Below, piece after piece: positions 46,131 to 58,305 of a stretch of DNA of 64,000 bases; positions within the stretch are counted from its first letter, which is position 1, and every line of letters starts with the position of its first letter. The notes beneath the pieces are model-generated. The model saw nothing but the letters and a program-made list of their open reading frames with translations. It was not told where the DNA came from and did no database searches. The translations under genes were made by a program, and so were the position numbers. Source of the stretch: Cheilinus undulatus (Eukaryota > Chordata > Actinopteri > Labriformes > Labridae); assembly GCF_018320785.1 (NCBI RefSeq), contig NC_054869.1, positions 34,264,289 to 34,328,288 on the forward strand, read 5' to 3'.

Positions 46131-46925
46131 TTGAAATAGTTCAACAGAATATTGTTTTTAACAAAAAAATGAAACTGGCCTTGACAGAAATGATGGTACC
46201 CTTGATATTTTGTTGCACAACCTTCTCACTGCAATCAAGCAATTTCTGTAACTCTCAATAAGACTTCTGCACCTGTCCACTGTTATTTTGGCCCTCTCTT
46301 CATGAGCAAACTGCTCCAGCTGTCTCAGGTTTGAAGGGTGCCTTCTCCAGACAGCATGTTTCAGCTCCTCCCACAGATGTATAGTAGGGTTTAGATCAAG
46401 GCTCATAGGAGACCAATTCAGAAAAGTACAATGTTTTGTTCTTAGCCATTCTTGGCTTGTGTTTTTGGAGGTGGTCTCACAGCCTTTACCTTTAACATCC
46501 TTGTCTATAATTTTCTTTCTAATCTCCTGGGACAACTGTCTCCTTAGCTTTCTGTGCTCCATGTTCAGTGTGGTACACACCATGATAACAAACAGCACAG
46601 TGACTAGTTTTCACCCTTTAAATAGGCCGACTGACTGATTACAAGTTTGAAGACACCTGTGATGCTAATCACATGACACACCTTAGTTCAACATGTCACT
46701 ATGGTCACATTATTTTCAATCTTTTCTAGGGGTACCATCAATTTTTCCAAGGCCAGTTTCAGTAGTTTTTAATGAATGAACCACAATTCGAAAGCAATGT
46801 CTGGTTTTCACTGGTTGAGTTTCAGTCATTTTAAAAATCTATTACTATTTGTCGGTAATTCCAGTTACCATTCTGTTTTCTTCTTTCTTTAACAGAGGGT
46901 ACCAACATTGCTGTCCAGGTGTTTA
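46130..46925 (-). mobile_element. Deletion copy of the 4733-6332 Tc1 family
   Basis: Shares the inner repeat (GACAGAAATGATGGTACCC near 46180), transposase text and the right inverted repeat (GGGGTACCATCA near 46730 to GGTACCAACATTGCTGTCCAGG near 46920) with the copy at 4733-6332. About 550 bases of the transposase middle are missing, and the left outer repeat is truncated. Confidence 0.75.
46158..46598 (-). pseudogene. Transposase remnant: start and end fused by deletion, frame still open
   Basis: 146 codons. The first part (EIRKKIIDKDVKGKGCETTSK) is the helix-turn-helix start; then NTSQEWLRTKHCTFL begins the region after the second catalytic Asp and runs to the C-terminus. The catalytic Glu is replaced (NPTIHLW against NPIEHLW), and both Asp residues lie in the deleted part. 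It cannot be an active transposase. Confidence 0.7.
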
Positions 46926-47789
46926 ACTGTGCATTCTGCAATGTTATTTTTAATTAAAAAACATTAATATTTTTGAAACACACATGCTACAGATTTCAAG
47001 GTTTGCAACCCAAAAATATTTAGAGAAAAAAATGGAACAACCAAAAATACCTGTTCACTAAGTAAAATAATTTTTTACTGCTCTGTAGTAGTGTTAGCAG
47101 CCAACATGTTTACTGCTTTTCAGATCAGAATTAAGAGAAGAAATGTAAAAATGTATTAATGAACTAAATTAAGAGCAAAAGTAGCGAGTAAAAAGAATGT
47201 TCATAAAAATGTAGTGAAGTTAAAGTAAGATGTTTCCTGAAAAAATAATATTCAACTAAAGAACAGATACACAAAAAAATGTACTAAAGCACTTTTGTAC
47301 TGTCTACCAATGTCATAGTAATGTAACATATTTTTATTCAATTTTTATTAAAATTTTCAGAAAATTTAAGCTTTGCTTGTGCACATTTCATGTTTTCATA
47401 TCACATCTGTCAAAATTGTCTTTTAAATATATGCAGACACAATTTACATACTTGATTTTGTGCCAACTAGATGCCAGCAAAGCACGTACACCAGAGGGAT
47501 ATCTAGTACCTCCATACAATTATCAGTGCACTATTAACAGACGGGGTAATAAAATTATCAATAATGCTGTTGTGCCAAAGTACAGAGGGAAATAACAGCT
47601 GATATCAGAGCCAGCTGTTAATAAATGACTGTATTTTTGTAATCGCTTACATAAACTTTGAGTTTTTATCAATGAACAAATAAGAGCCATTAGCAAACGC
47701 TGATTAAATATTAAAAAGGTGCTGAAGCTAATTACTTTACACACATCTTCCTAACATCTAACAAACAATGAAGACAACACAGTAAAGTT

Positions 47790-48756
47790 TAGTGGAATAG
47801 TGTTTAATGGTGTAGAGTTATGGCCAGGTTTCTCATATACTGCATCACAGAAAGCATGCATGCTTTTAACAGTGCTATGAGAAGTGATCTGCTGTAAAAA
47901 CTACACACTACATAAATACAGCTACAGTTAAAATATGCCAAAATCCTGAGAAAGAGTTTGAGTTTTATCTATTGTCTGCATATAGTAAAAAATAGTCCCT
48001 CCACAAGAATCTCTTGTGTATGAAACATTAAGGAGTATCACGGCGGCTCGCTGATTTACACACTACCACTGTGAACCTGCAAATAAATTACAACCATCGC
48101 ACTTTGAAAAACAACAAAACTCTAAAGCTTTACATTTCTTTTTCCCAACACAAATGAAACAAATATCTTTTTTAATTAGGTTATACACACATTGTTACAT
48201 TCCTTCACAATTTTCAACAGGAGTTAAGACAATTTTGAGTGGTATAAATCGACAGTAAATACAACTATAAAAGTGCGCCATTGAGAACAAAACTGTTGAT
48301 TTCAGAACTGTCTTTTCTTCTGATACAAAATTTAAGAGAAACACTCTAAGAGCAATACCCCCCCTCCCTTTTTATAAATGCTTAAGCTCTTCTCTTTGAC
48401 TATGGGCCTTAACTCCACAAAAGTGTGGATACGCAGGTCGTGGAGAGACAGGAATGTTGTTATTGGAAAAGGGTCTCCTCAGGCCCGGCAAACAAAAGGC
48501 AGATTCAATCCATGTCCAAGCCTATTCATGCATTCGTCCTGCGCTCATCAGTATTTGCCAAGCTCGCACTGGGCAGCGGTAAAGCCATTCTAATTACTGG
48601 GTTGTCCTTTTGAACCGGCCCGGTCCTGATTTTTTTAAATGGGTGCTTAGTCATAGTAGGTCCACATTTCGCTTCCCCCAGCAGTTTCCCTTGAATCATT
48701 TTTACAACATTGTCACTTTAAATGCAACTGTCTTCATCATCCTCCTTTGGTCACCA
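47790..48756 (-). other. cdo1: cdo1 3' UTR (inferred)
   Basis: Follows the TAA at 48757. An ATTAAA signal on the minus strand (TTTAAT at 47803-47808 on plus) gives a plausible end near 47785. No open frame or repeat was recognised in the segment. The extent is inferred. Confidence 0.5.
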
Positions 48757-48786
48757 TTAGTTGTTCTCTTGTGAAATTGTGGTTTC
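48757..48786 (-). CDS. cdo1: cdo1 exon 5: 30-nt final coding segment
   Basis: Acceptor CTTTTTAAG (polypyrimidine-rich), then nine codons ETTISQENN and TAA. SQENN/SLENN is the conserved CDO1 C-terminus, and the phase (0) fits exon 4. It lies 4.6 kb from exon 4. Confidence 0.9.
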   Translation of the reverse strand, partial: ETTISQENN

Positions 48787-51700
48787 CTTAAAAAGAGTGG
48801 AAAAAGAACATGTTAGACCTTGGATTCAGTTCATTATCACTAAGTTACATAAAGCTCCTTGAAGTAAATCCCTCCATAAAGTTAACATGGATTAGTGAGT
48901 CTAGTTTAAATTTTATGAAGTTTTTACCACGTTACAGCTCAGCCTTTAGCTAGAGATTCACATAAAAAGAACCTGAAGCAACAATAGTTAAAAGCCGGGG
49001 TTGTATACTAGCTTAAGTTCATTGTGTCCTCTCTTGTGTTCTTCTACTATCTTATCTTTGTTTGTGTTGCAATCATACGCTCTAACTCAACAGTGTTATG
49101 GTCATGGTATGCTTATACAACTTGTAGATTTCAGATAAGGCCACTGTTGATGGCAGGTAGATCAGGTGCTCTCATTTCAAATTTTAGTTTCAGTTTATTT
49201 TATATATTAAATTCTATTAGTGCAGGACTTTAGATTGCTATTTTGAATAAAAAGGTTAGCTTGGCTTTAATAAGCAACTCTCACATGTTCAATAAATAGC
49301 TTTTCTTGCCTGCAAAGTAACATTTCTGCCTAACCAGCTGCAACTATTTTAACTGACATCAGATGGAAACTTTCTCCTGAATTTCCAAATCTTTACAGGG
49401 TGCCTCTTTTATTGCAGTTTGACTAGTTTAACAAGGCAAGTAAGATACAATAAAAACTTGCTGCTTCCTGCTCTCAAGGCAGGGGCAGTGGAAGTCTGCA
49501 TGCTCACTTAACTGTTTCCACTGGCTCTATGCCTGCTGATGTCCTTCTATCTAAAAATGGGCATTTTTTTGCATACAAGTATGGTGATGCATATGTAAGA
49601 AAAAAGTTATGTATGTATCTGTTTTGTTCAACAGGAGAAATTAAAGACATGACTCTTTGTCTCGGTTTTCATCTGTTGCTTTCATCTGTAGTGGAGTTAG
49701 TTCAGGCTGTTATGTGTTTAGCATGTAATAAGACTGATATTTTCAATGCTACTTTTTAACATTAAAATCTCTGATTATTGAAGGATCATTAGTATTAAAT
49801 TGCACATGTAGTTTTAAAGGCACTACAGATCTATAGTCATATTACTAAAGAAAGCAGCAGTGGTCCATTTTAACTCTCAGGTTGGACAATTAGTACCTCA
49901 TAATGGTAAAATTCTTTGTTCATGTCATTTAAAAACTGCAGAGGTGGAGACTGTCCAAGCTGCACAAGTACATTGGCATGCCTTGGTGCTGAAATGTTTC
50001 TCGTGTATTTTTGCAATGATGACATTGTGCAGGAGTTTGCTTACAACTTTTGTAGGGCTGTCAAAAGATTATAATTCTAATCACAATTAATCTCTAGATT
50101 TTTATAGTTAATGATGATTAATCATACCCTTTTTATTACATTTTAAAATGTCATTATTTTGCATTTCAAACTGTTTTTGTGTTATTTTGGATTTTTCTAA
50201 ATTCCTAAACTAAGGATAACTTACTTCCTGTTTCAATACAGACCTGCTTTTATGGACTTCACTTGTCCACTGAGCTGTCAGAGTTTTTATGGTGAAATGA
50301 GACATTAAGGAGAAGTGGTGGACTTATTTTACATCACTGTGGCAGCAGGAAATGCTTATGTGGATTAACCAAAGTTTGTTGAGAGCGACGATAAAACATG
50401 CAATTAATCACAATTTTAAAAACTGTATATCCTGGTTAATCGCTATTAATCTCGACAGCCCTACATTTCTGGTTAACTAAACCAATACATTACCCAATAC
50501 TGGATGCTTAGACTAATATTTTTATTAGTATAATGAGGAAACGGGCATCAATATTGTTTGATTTTACTGATATTACAGTGTTTCCACTACGATTCATTTG
50601 GGCTGGAGGCCCACCACCCAAGTGAGACCCCCGTCGCTCCAAATGAATGGTATGAAATACTTTATTTAATGTATGTATTTTGCTTGTTTTATTACAACAG
50701 AGCATGAATGTGTTTTATACATTTAGCTGTCCTAAACATTAGCTATGTTTACATGGACCACTTGTAATTGGAATAAATGCCTGATTGGAATTACAATGCT
50801 TCATATAAATACCCCATTCGGAGTGAAATCTTCCGATCCGGTTCATTCAGAATGAAATTTCATTGCAAACAAGAAGGATGGTTTATGTCAATCCACATTC
50901 GGATCAGCGTCCACGAAAACACTCTATCTGATCACCTCTCCCAGTTTGGGGTGTTTTTGTCTTACTGCGCATGTCTGCCCCAAGTGACATGCTTCGTTAT
51001 TCTCCCCCTTTGAATGGACTGCAGCAGTACCGCTGAGCTTGCTGCTTAAACAGGGGAAGCACCAGAAACATCAGAACTGTCTGCAGCACACGATAAAGGT
51101 CTATTTCTAAGTACAATAAAGTAGAAATAAAGATGATATAGAGTACGAACACGAGAGAGTAGAACAAACCAAGATTTTTGCGTGGGAATGAGTTGAAAAA
51201 ATTAGTGAGAGATCTGACGATCTAAAGAAGGGTTCCCCAATTACTTTATCCCAAAATATTTTAAGATCAGAGAGCTGAGGGCCTGACATTGGATTTTTTT
51301 CCACCCATGACACCATTAAAATGTTTTGGATGTTCATGACTTTTTATGGCTATAAAAGGGAAACTTGTTGTTCACAATATCTGATCTGACCCCGAGATTA
51401 TTTCACCCAACCTGGGATCAGTGCACAGAGTCCAGAGAGAGAGGAAGATCTTGCAGAGATTTAACCTGGACTGCTGCGCTCCCGCTTACATTTTAAAAGG
51501 TAAAAACTTCTGGCTCTGATATTTGTTAAGGCCTGAGATGCCTTAAAAATCAAAAGTAGACAAAATAAATTCATCTCCTTCAGTCTCAAAATCATGCAGT
51601 CTGTATCAGTCTCTCTTATTGGACAGCATGTTTGCAGAGCTGATGTGATGCTGTGCAACGCCGGTGTGCGCTCTACCCTGCATTATTATTACTACAACAT

Positions 51701-54700
51701 TATACATTATTTCTACAACAACATGAGTTACTGTAACATATTTTAAATAGGCTAGGGATGAATGATATTATTGGCAGATATTAGATTAAAAAGGCAAATA
51801 TCAGTATTGGCTGATATTGACATCCAACACTTTGGCTGAATATCAGCATGTATCAATTGTTAATTTTAGCTGTATACACCAATAAATTATTGAAGTTTTA
51901 GGCTGGACCAAAGACCTGTATCATTTGAAGTCTTTTGCTTTATTTATCCTCATTCTTTAAACTTTAAAGTGTGGTTTAGGAATAAAGTTTGTCTCTTTGT
52001 TCATCCTCAGACCTTTAAGTGTATTAGAAGGACTGAAGTTTTTGGTAAAAAAAAAAAAAACATATTTAAATATCGGTATATAAATAACAGCTGAAAGGAA
52101 TCTGTAAATACTGGCCAAATTCCAATATCATGCATGGGCTTTTTTTTGGATGGATATGGTGTACGTTGAGATTTTGGCTTGATATTAGATAGATTATCTA
52201 TCCATTTAATATCAAGCCAAAATCTCAAGGTACACCATATCCATACAAAAAAGCTATTTTAGGAATGCACGATATTGAATTTTAGCTGATATATACCAAT
52301 ATTTACAGATTATTATTATTGAAGGTGTGCCTTGGGCAAAAAACATTGAAAACCACTGGTATTTTAAAAACACTTTAATTGGATCCTGTCTAAAAAATAT
52401 GATTATGTTAGGCTAAAGTTTAATTTTAAGTTATAAAAAGCAGTCTAAATCTACTTTTAAAACAAAACTAAAAACAACCGTGAATAAAATTCTTTGCTAT
52501 GTTGAAGTTAACCCTCCTCAAACCCAAGGTGACACAAAGGCAACACATTTTGATGGACAAACCTAGGGGAAATCACTGTATTGCTGGATTGTATATAATT
52601 TTAAAATTCCGGTCATCACAACCCTAGCAGGTAGTGCTATGAATTTTAACATTTTTACCATTTTAGAGTCTCCCTAGGGCTGGGTAGCATGGCCTGAAAA
52701 TAAATGCTGACTATTTCACACAAAAATCAGTTTACAATCTAAATCAATTTTCTTCTCTGCTTTTATAGTTAAAAGTTTAAGCTGTTACCTTGTCTTTAAA
52801 AGTGTACTATGTAGTTTCAGGGGGGTGGGGAGTTATTTACAAAGCACATTCGGTGTCTGAATGTTTTTTATCTTAAACAGACGGACTGAAAGTCCTTCAA
52901 AGGGTTATTGATATTTATGTATTTGTATTTAGTTGACTGTCATCTCTTATACTGAATCAGTGTTGTGCTGTGCTTGGACCAAATGTGCGTTTAATTGTAA
53001 TTTCTATATAAAGATGCAGAGTGAGTCATCTGATTTAATTTTAGTTGTCAGCTGTCTTTCTTTTAATTTTAAAACACTGCAGTATAGGAGCAGCATGTAG
53101 ACAGAAGATACATTATTTTGAGTGTAGGGGCGTCAAAGCAGACATCAAATTAAAGCTTCTGACAGTAACTTTGATTTTGGTTTAACTGGAGAAAAATCTG
53201 AGTTTTATCAATTTATCACCAAGGCCTCAGTCTCCCTCTTCAGAAATAAATTTCACAGCTGTTTCTGTTTGTCAAGATGGGCTCAGGGTTTTATCAACAA
53301 GCACTCATATGACGTGAACTCTGTCTTAGGTTTCTGTTAGTTTTCATTAAATATGTTATGTATGTGTTGAATGTGTGTAAAGTCTCTTACAAATGGAGTC
53401 CTCTCTCCATATTTGCTCCAGAAGGTCATCTTGACCGTGTTCCTGTGGCCTGTCCTCTGGTCAAAGGTCTGGCAGCACTGGAAAGGAGGGCTGTACAGGT
53501 GCAAACTGACTGCACACTCTGTGTGGCTGACATTTTCCACACGATGCAGGCCCAGGGAGTCTAAAATGTGCACACACATGTGAACAAACATACATTTAGA
53601 CGGTGTACACCGCTGGAATGCTGTGAAATGAGGTTCACAGTCAGTTACTGGCAGTGCTGTAGCCCACAACTGAGAGCAAACATTACACCAGGGCTCTGTT
53701 GGCTTTGGGGAAACACCAAGTCAGCAGAGATTTGGGACAAGACCTCAACACTATTCATTGGAAAGTTGCAACTGGCTGTTAACTCCTGTGGGACTGGTCT
53801 GACATTACATAACTGCAGAGGTTGGAAACTCAAAACAATAAAGTATGGCCCAGCAGCAGCGCAGACTTTTTTAACCATAAGCAGTCAACATGCAGGACCA
53901 AAGCTGGAAAAAAATGAAGACAGAATGGAGATTTAGCTGCTTTACTCTCATAATAACACTATATTGGAAGCCAGTTTCACAAATGCACCCCCCTCCCACA
54001 TACCCCCCCGACACACAAACAACCGAACAACATGGTATCAGTACTAACTAATCAAAACGAGTAGAAAATTTCCCACTCAGTTGAGTTCCTCACCATTTAT
54101 GTAAGCAACCTTGTTTTCTTGGAGAATCCTCTGTGACTTCTGCACCATGTCTCCATGTGATTTACTGTCAGGCCATTCGAACAACGTCTCCTTCAGCTGA
54201 CCCTGCAGCATCTTCATGAAACAGTGTGAGTTTGTGTGGTCGTGGATGCTACTGCAAATTGTAAGGTACGGAGAAATACAGCGTCAGTGTCCTTTTTGTC
54301 ACCCCAAGAACAAACAACATTAAAACTTCGTCTGCTTTTCACATAAATACAAAAAGTGTCACACAACCTCAGACTGCAGATGCAATATAACAGCAGTGAT
54401 ATTATTCCTTGGAACAATGATGCTTTTTTTCCTAACAAACAACTTCTGCAGTTGTGTTCTCACTTTACTGATAAAGTCAGATTATTACAAGCTGTCGTGA
54501 ATCTCCTCTGGTTTGATTGTTCAAGTAGCAATGTCTCTAGTTTGTCCATGTCTATGTGTTCCTGTAAAGTGTCCTTGGGTTTCTTGAAAGGTGCTATATA
54601 AATTCAAGATATTATTATTATTATTACATAGTAGGGATGCACAATAAATTGCAATTCCATTGTAATCAGACTTAAGTTTTGCAATACAAGCATCCCAAAA

Positions 54701-57700
54701 GGTTGTCTTCCTTTCCATAAACGAGACATGTATTTTATGCGTACAAGCAATGATTTCTTACTGAGCTTGTTATATGCTCTGACACTATTTTGATGCAGTC
54801 AGATGAAACTCAAGCCAGCTGTCAGCTACCCTTGGTGTAGATGTGGCAAATGTAGTGGTTAAAAAGCTGAAACCTGTTATCTATAGCTACTTTTAAAGTG
54901 TCATGCATTCTTTAGAATTACTTTCATGATCCCACAACATATCATTATAAAAATGTCATTGTACTGCACATTTTTCCTCATATGGGCCTAAGATTAAAAT
55001 AGATATAAAGTCAAATATACTTAAATAATGATTGTAAGGTGTAAGTGTTAATTTCCCATGTAAAGCTCATAGAAAATCACTGCATTTACTTTGAATAACT
55101 TAACTTACTTTGAATAAGTTGACTACCTTGTTTCCATTAGAAAGACTAGCTAAAAAATGTATCTTTGATGAAAAAAAAAACTGACAAAAAATAAGATTAG
55201 TTTTTGTCAAGAATATTACACTTAGATAAAAATTTAATTTCTTTTTTATTCAAAATTCATGATACTTCTCTACCCTTGGAAAATTCATCAAAACACAACA
55301 TATCCAGTGCTTAACAAATTTATTAGACCACCTGTCTCAGAGACCATCCAGCATCATGAAGAGCTTTAATGCAGACTCTTTCATTTTCAGTGAGCTCTCC
55401 ACATTTTACCATTTTGAACAGGAATGAGGAATTTCAATCTGAATTCACCTTTTTATACCCAAATTTGAACCGGCGCATTGGGCTTCTTGAGATGTCAGAA
55501 ATTAATCAAGCATAACATTCAACCACTAAAACTATTTTTTTCTGTTCAGGAATACAAGTGAATAACTATAATTTGATATATTAAACAAGAAATATTAATG
55601 TGCTTTACTATTTTTTCAGATTTTTTGTAAATCAGTAAATTTGAAAATTCATGGATAACAATAATAATTATATTTTAGCATTAAAAATATCATTTGGGTT
55701 AAAGAGCTTCTACATATTGGTGTATTAACCATTGCAGAAACATAGAAAAGGATTCTGGTTTCACCAATTTTTACCAATGCTGTTAATTTAGGGCAGCTGT
55801 AGCATAAACCTTAATTTGGGTGGTGGTCTAATAAATTTGTTAAGCACTTTATGTAAGTCTTATGCCTGTCAGCTGTAGAAAGCAGAGACTGTAGGTTTGA
55901 CAGAGTGTACAGAACACACAAGTATGTTTTGGAACCAAATTCAGGCAAAGGAATGAATGTTTGACTAAAGCAAAGACTAAAATGTACAGATTTTTTAATG
56001 ACCAAAACTAGACTGAAATGTTTTTTAGTTTTTGATGTCTAAAATTAACCTAAAACTACAAAGGGTAAAAATGATGGGACTAACACCAATGGAAATTTTG
56101 TCCTTAAGACTACTAGTACATTTTTTTAAAAGCAGTAAAAATTAACACTGAAGAAAAGATATCACAATACCACTTGTTTCCGATATCATCCAGCCCTACT
56201 ACTTACATAACCTGTCTACAGGACATTGAACTCTCTTATCTCCATTAACCGGGTACAATTGCCAGAGAACATCACTTCAGTAATTTGCCGACAAAATGTA
56301 ACAGCAGCAGACTGCTAACAAGAGTGATGCACTGATAAAACTGTCAGAAGATTTATAATACTTACTGCAGTGGCATTTCTTGCAGCCTTGTTCAAACAGT
56401 AATGGAGGACTTTATGATTAAGATTGTGATTTACAAAAACACAAGCAGCAGTTAAATTAATGTTGTGTTGATGGGTATCTCACCTGCCATGCCCCTCTCC
56501 CCAGCACAAGATCATGAGATTGAACTTCCCATTTCCCTCATCCACCAAGTTCCTCGTGTACCTAGAGAAGAATACAACTTGTTGAACAAACAGGGAGAAA
56601 ACCTGCTGTTTTGATCCTCAGTGCTTTACAGTGAATATTTTGTGCAAACTAAATCGGAAAATATAGGGACAACCAGAAATTTCCCTGTAAAACACAGATA
56701 CCGGGCTCACCATTTATTGTTTTTATTTGTTTTAATGTCTGCGCATAATATGGCATGCTTACTACTTTGATTTGTTATGTACTTTAGTACGGATTTCAAT
56801 ATCATTTTCCACAAAAAAAGGACAATCCCATTTTTCCTTCTAATGACCTCCCTAGTCTGGCCATGAGTCTGGCTCTGTTCAAGGTTTCTGCCTGTTAAAA
56901 GACATTTTCCCTTGCTAGTTACTTTGAAATAATGTTTCCAGAGTTTACTGTTGGTGGATTAATTTAACCTTGAGATAGAATTTGTTGTGCATTGATGCTC
57001 TACAAGTGCAGATTGATTGAATGATCTATGATATAAGATAAATTTGTATGTTTTTGATTGGATTTGTTGATTTGATGTCTTTGGCTATGTCTCAAATTGA
57101 TAAGATATTACAATCTCACCATTTACGCCCCCCCCCCCCCCGTCTTTTTTGGTGTTGAACAGTAAGGACTCTCAACATACCATTAATTGTTAAAATCACG
57201 TTCTGTAGAGATATGACAACGCTACCCTTTTGAGAGATGCTAAGGCTAAAATCTCCACTTAATATGTACGACTAAAAAGGTCGTTTCCCCCTAATTTGCT
57301 CCTTGTTTTCGGAACAAATGCTATTTTCCTACTAGTCATGTTTTGTCCCCCATCACTCTCTGGATGTTTACGAGGCAGCTGCATCTCCCTGCACGCGGGG
57401 CGATCCCTGCACGAAACAGCGGGTGTGTGTCCGAGCTGGGCAATGATTGGATGAACCTCTCACCCTCCCTCCACTGACCCCTGACTAATCACAACACACG
57501 GGAGCCATTGAACACTTTTTGAATAAAAGGGGAGGGGAAGGGACACATTTAGGAGCGAGACAAACACGGTAAAGAGCCTGCGTGGTATAAGGCTGTCAGT
57601 TCGATGCGTAAGTGGCGCTTTGAATACATTTTATGTGATCAATTTATAAAGAAATATATATAAAAAATATTTACTTTCATTTGAAATTGGATGTAAAGAA

Positions 57701-58305
57701 GCTGACATTCTTTGTAGAGACCAAACAGCCTGTTTATATTCAAATTTAGGAACGATGCTTTATCCAGAAAAGTCCTTTATTTTAGACCAAAATAATCGAT
57801 CCCTGAACACAACAAGTTTTGAAGTTTGTGCATTAACAAAGAAAAAACTTTAGCCCACTTTTATGTTCCTGGTATCCACAACTTTTTTTCGTTTCTTTTT
57901 TGCTTTAGTACAATCTATCTAAATAGTTTTGCAATTAAAATGAAAGCAGTAGACAATAAATTTGCACGCAAACTGGCAGTTAAAAAATACATTTGGTCAA
58001 GTTAAGGAGCTGAACTGTTAAAACAACACAATAAGAAAGGAGCTTCAGCCTTGAAAATGAGTTATATCACATTTGTAACGTTAGCATATTTTTAAATCAA
58101 TACACGTGTATTTTTTATTTATTTATTTTTTTTACCTGTACTGATCAAACTTAGCATATTTCATCCATTCCTGCGGATTGCTCTCATAGGCTTCCATTAT
58201 ATCCTGCACCTCCTCAACATTGATGCAGTCACTCTCGAAGATGTGGTGCAGGATTTTAATCAGGTCGTCCAGAGTTTCTGGCTTCACCACCTCGGTTTGC
58301 TCCAT
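48757..58305 (-). CDS. cdo1: Cysteine dioxygenase type 1
   Basis: Cytosolic non-haem iron enzyme that oxidises cysteine with O2 to cysteine sulfinate, the first step to taurine and sulfate. Five coding exons join in phase: 58305-58136, 56561-56484, 54251-54094, 53560-53391, 48786-48757 (201 residues; human 200). The 2-His iron site HDH (His86, His88) is followed by Cys93 (IHDHTNSHC), the third ligand is in LHRVENVSH (His140 by family numbering), and the Tyr of the Cys-Tyr crosslink is in LHLYSPPF (Tyr157). All catalytic residues seem intact. The start MEQTEV aligns with the mammalian start; an in-frame upstream ATG at about 58371 would add 22 residues but lies beside the predicted transcription start. 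Confidence 0.97.
50053..50463. mobile_element. hAT-like MITE
   Basis: Starts TAGGGCTGTCAAAAGATTA and ends TTAATCTCGACAGCCCTA, an inverted pair with the TAGGGCTGTC terminus of a widespread animal hAT-like miniature family. 411 bases, no transposase. No clear 8-bp duplication could be read. In cdo1 intron 4. Confidence 0.6.
51755..52330. repeat. GATATTGGC-rich interspersed repeat with a large palindrome
   Basis: Repeated GATATTGGC/GCCAATATC motifs and GGAATGCACGATATTG match the fish repeat also seen at 18205-18790. Within it 52138-52253 is an inverted repeat with arms of about 47 bases (see findings). Confidence 0.5.
53391..53560 (-). CDS. cdo1: cdo1 exon 4
   Basis: Acceptor ACATTTTAG, donor TTT|GTAAGAG at 53390. 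Encodes [23 protein letters not shown] and [18 protein letters not shown]. Read-through past the donor would add an unrelated tail and stop near 53337; splicing to 48786 instead restores the conserved ENN end. Confidence 0.95.
54094..54251 (-). CDS. cdo1: cdo1 exon 3, iron-binding exon
   Basis: Acceptor ATTTGCAG, donor GTGAGGA, 158 nt. Encodes [16 protein letters not shown] with iron ligands His86 and His88 and the cross-linking Cys93, then [10 protein letters not shown] and ENKVAYIN. Confidence 0.97.
54500..54628 (+). mobile_element. L2-like LINE 3' tail
   Basis: CCTGTAAAGTGTCCTTGGG, TTTCTTGAAAGGTGCTATAT and an (ATT)n tail are the standard 3' end of fish L2 LINEs. In cdo1 intron 3. Confidence 0.6.
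55303..55849 (-). mobile_element. Tc1-like deletion copy with 30-bp inverted ends
   Basis: Left (C)CAGTGCTTAACAAATTTATTAG and right CTAATAAATTTGTTAAGCACTT mirror each other; TA on both sides. Near 55340-55412 the minus strand keeps a transposase start ([18 protein letters not shown]); the rest is gone. In cdo1 intron 2-3 region. Confidence 0.7.
56484..56561 (-). CDS. cdo1: cdo1 exon 2
   Basis: Acceptor CTTCTCTAG, donor GTGAGAT, 78 nt. Encodes [18 protein letters not shown] and CWGEGHG, the first strands of the cupin barrel. Confidence 0.96.
56860..57050 (+). repeat. LINE/SINE-type 3' fragment
   Basis: GGTTTCTGCCTGTTAAAAGACATTTTCCCTTGC followed by GATTGATTGAATGAT resembles the TTTCTTCCTGTTAAAAGGGAG ends of common fish retroelements. 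Short and diverged. In cdo1 intron 1. Confidence 0.4.
57128..57141 (+). repeat. Poly(C) run of 14
   Basis: Uninterrupted C14 in cdo1 intron 1, 1.0 kb downstream of exon 1 in gene orientation. Confidence 0.9.
57330..57620 (+). promoter_or_regulatory. GC-rich, promoter-like island inside cdo1 intron 1
   Basis: Contrasts with AT-rich flanks: GC-rich boxes (CACGCGGGGCG), an ATTGG/CCAAT element near 57448, and TTGAATAAAAGGGGAGGGG near 57519, a TATA-like box beside a GC box on the plus strand. No open frame downstream was recognised. It may be an intronic enhancer or an alternative or antisense promoter. Confidence 0.3.
58136..58305 (-). CDS. cdo1: cdo1 exon 1 (coding part)
   Basis: Encodes residues 1-56, starting [18 protein letters not shown] and including [16 protein letters not shown] and YAKFDQY, all strongly conserved in CDO1. 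Donor GTAAAAA; phase 2 out. Confidence 0.96.

Noticed and set aside
53337..53390. Extension of cdo1 exon 4 to a stop codon at 53337
   Set aside because: The tail ([14 protein letters not shown]...) has no family match, and a good donor at 53390 plus the conserved ENN exon at 48757 explain the end better.
57128..57141. G-quadruplex on the minus strand from the C14 run
   Set aside because: A single G14 run can in principle fold, but there are no further runs nearby and such runs are length-unstable; no support for function.
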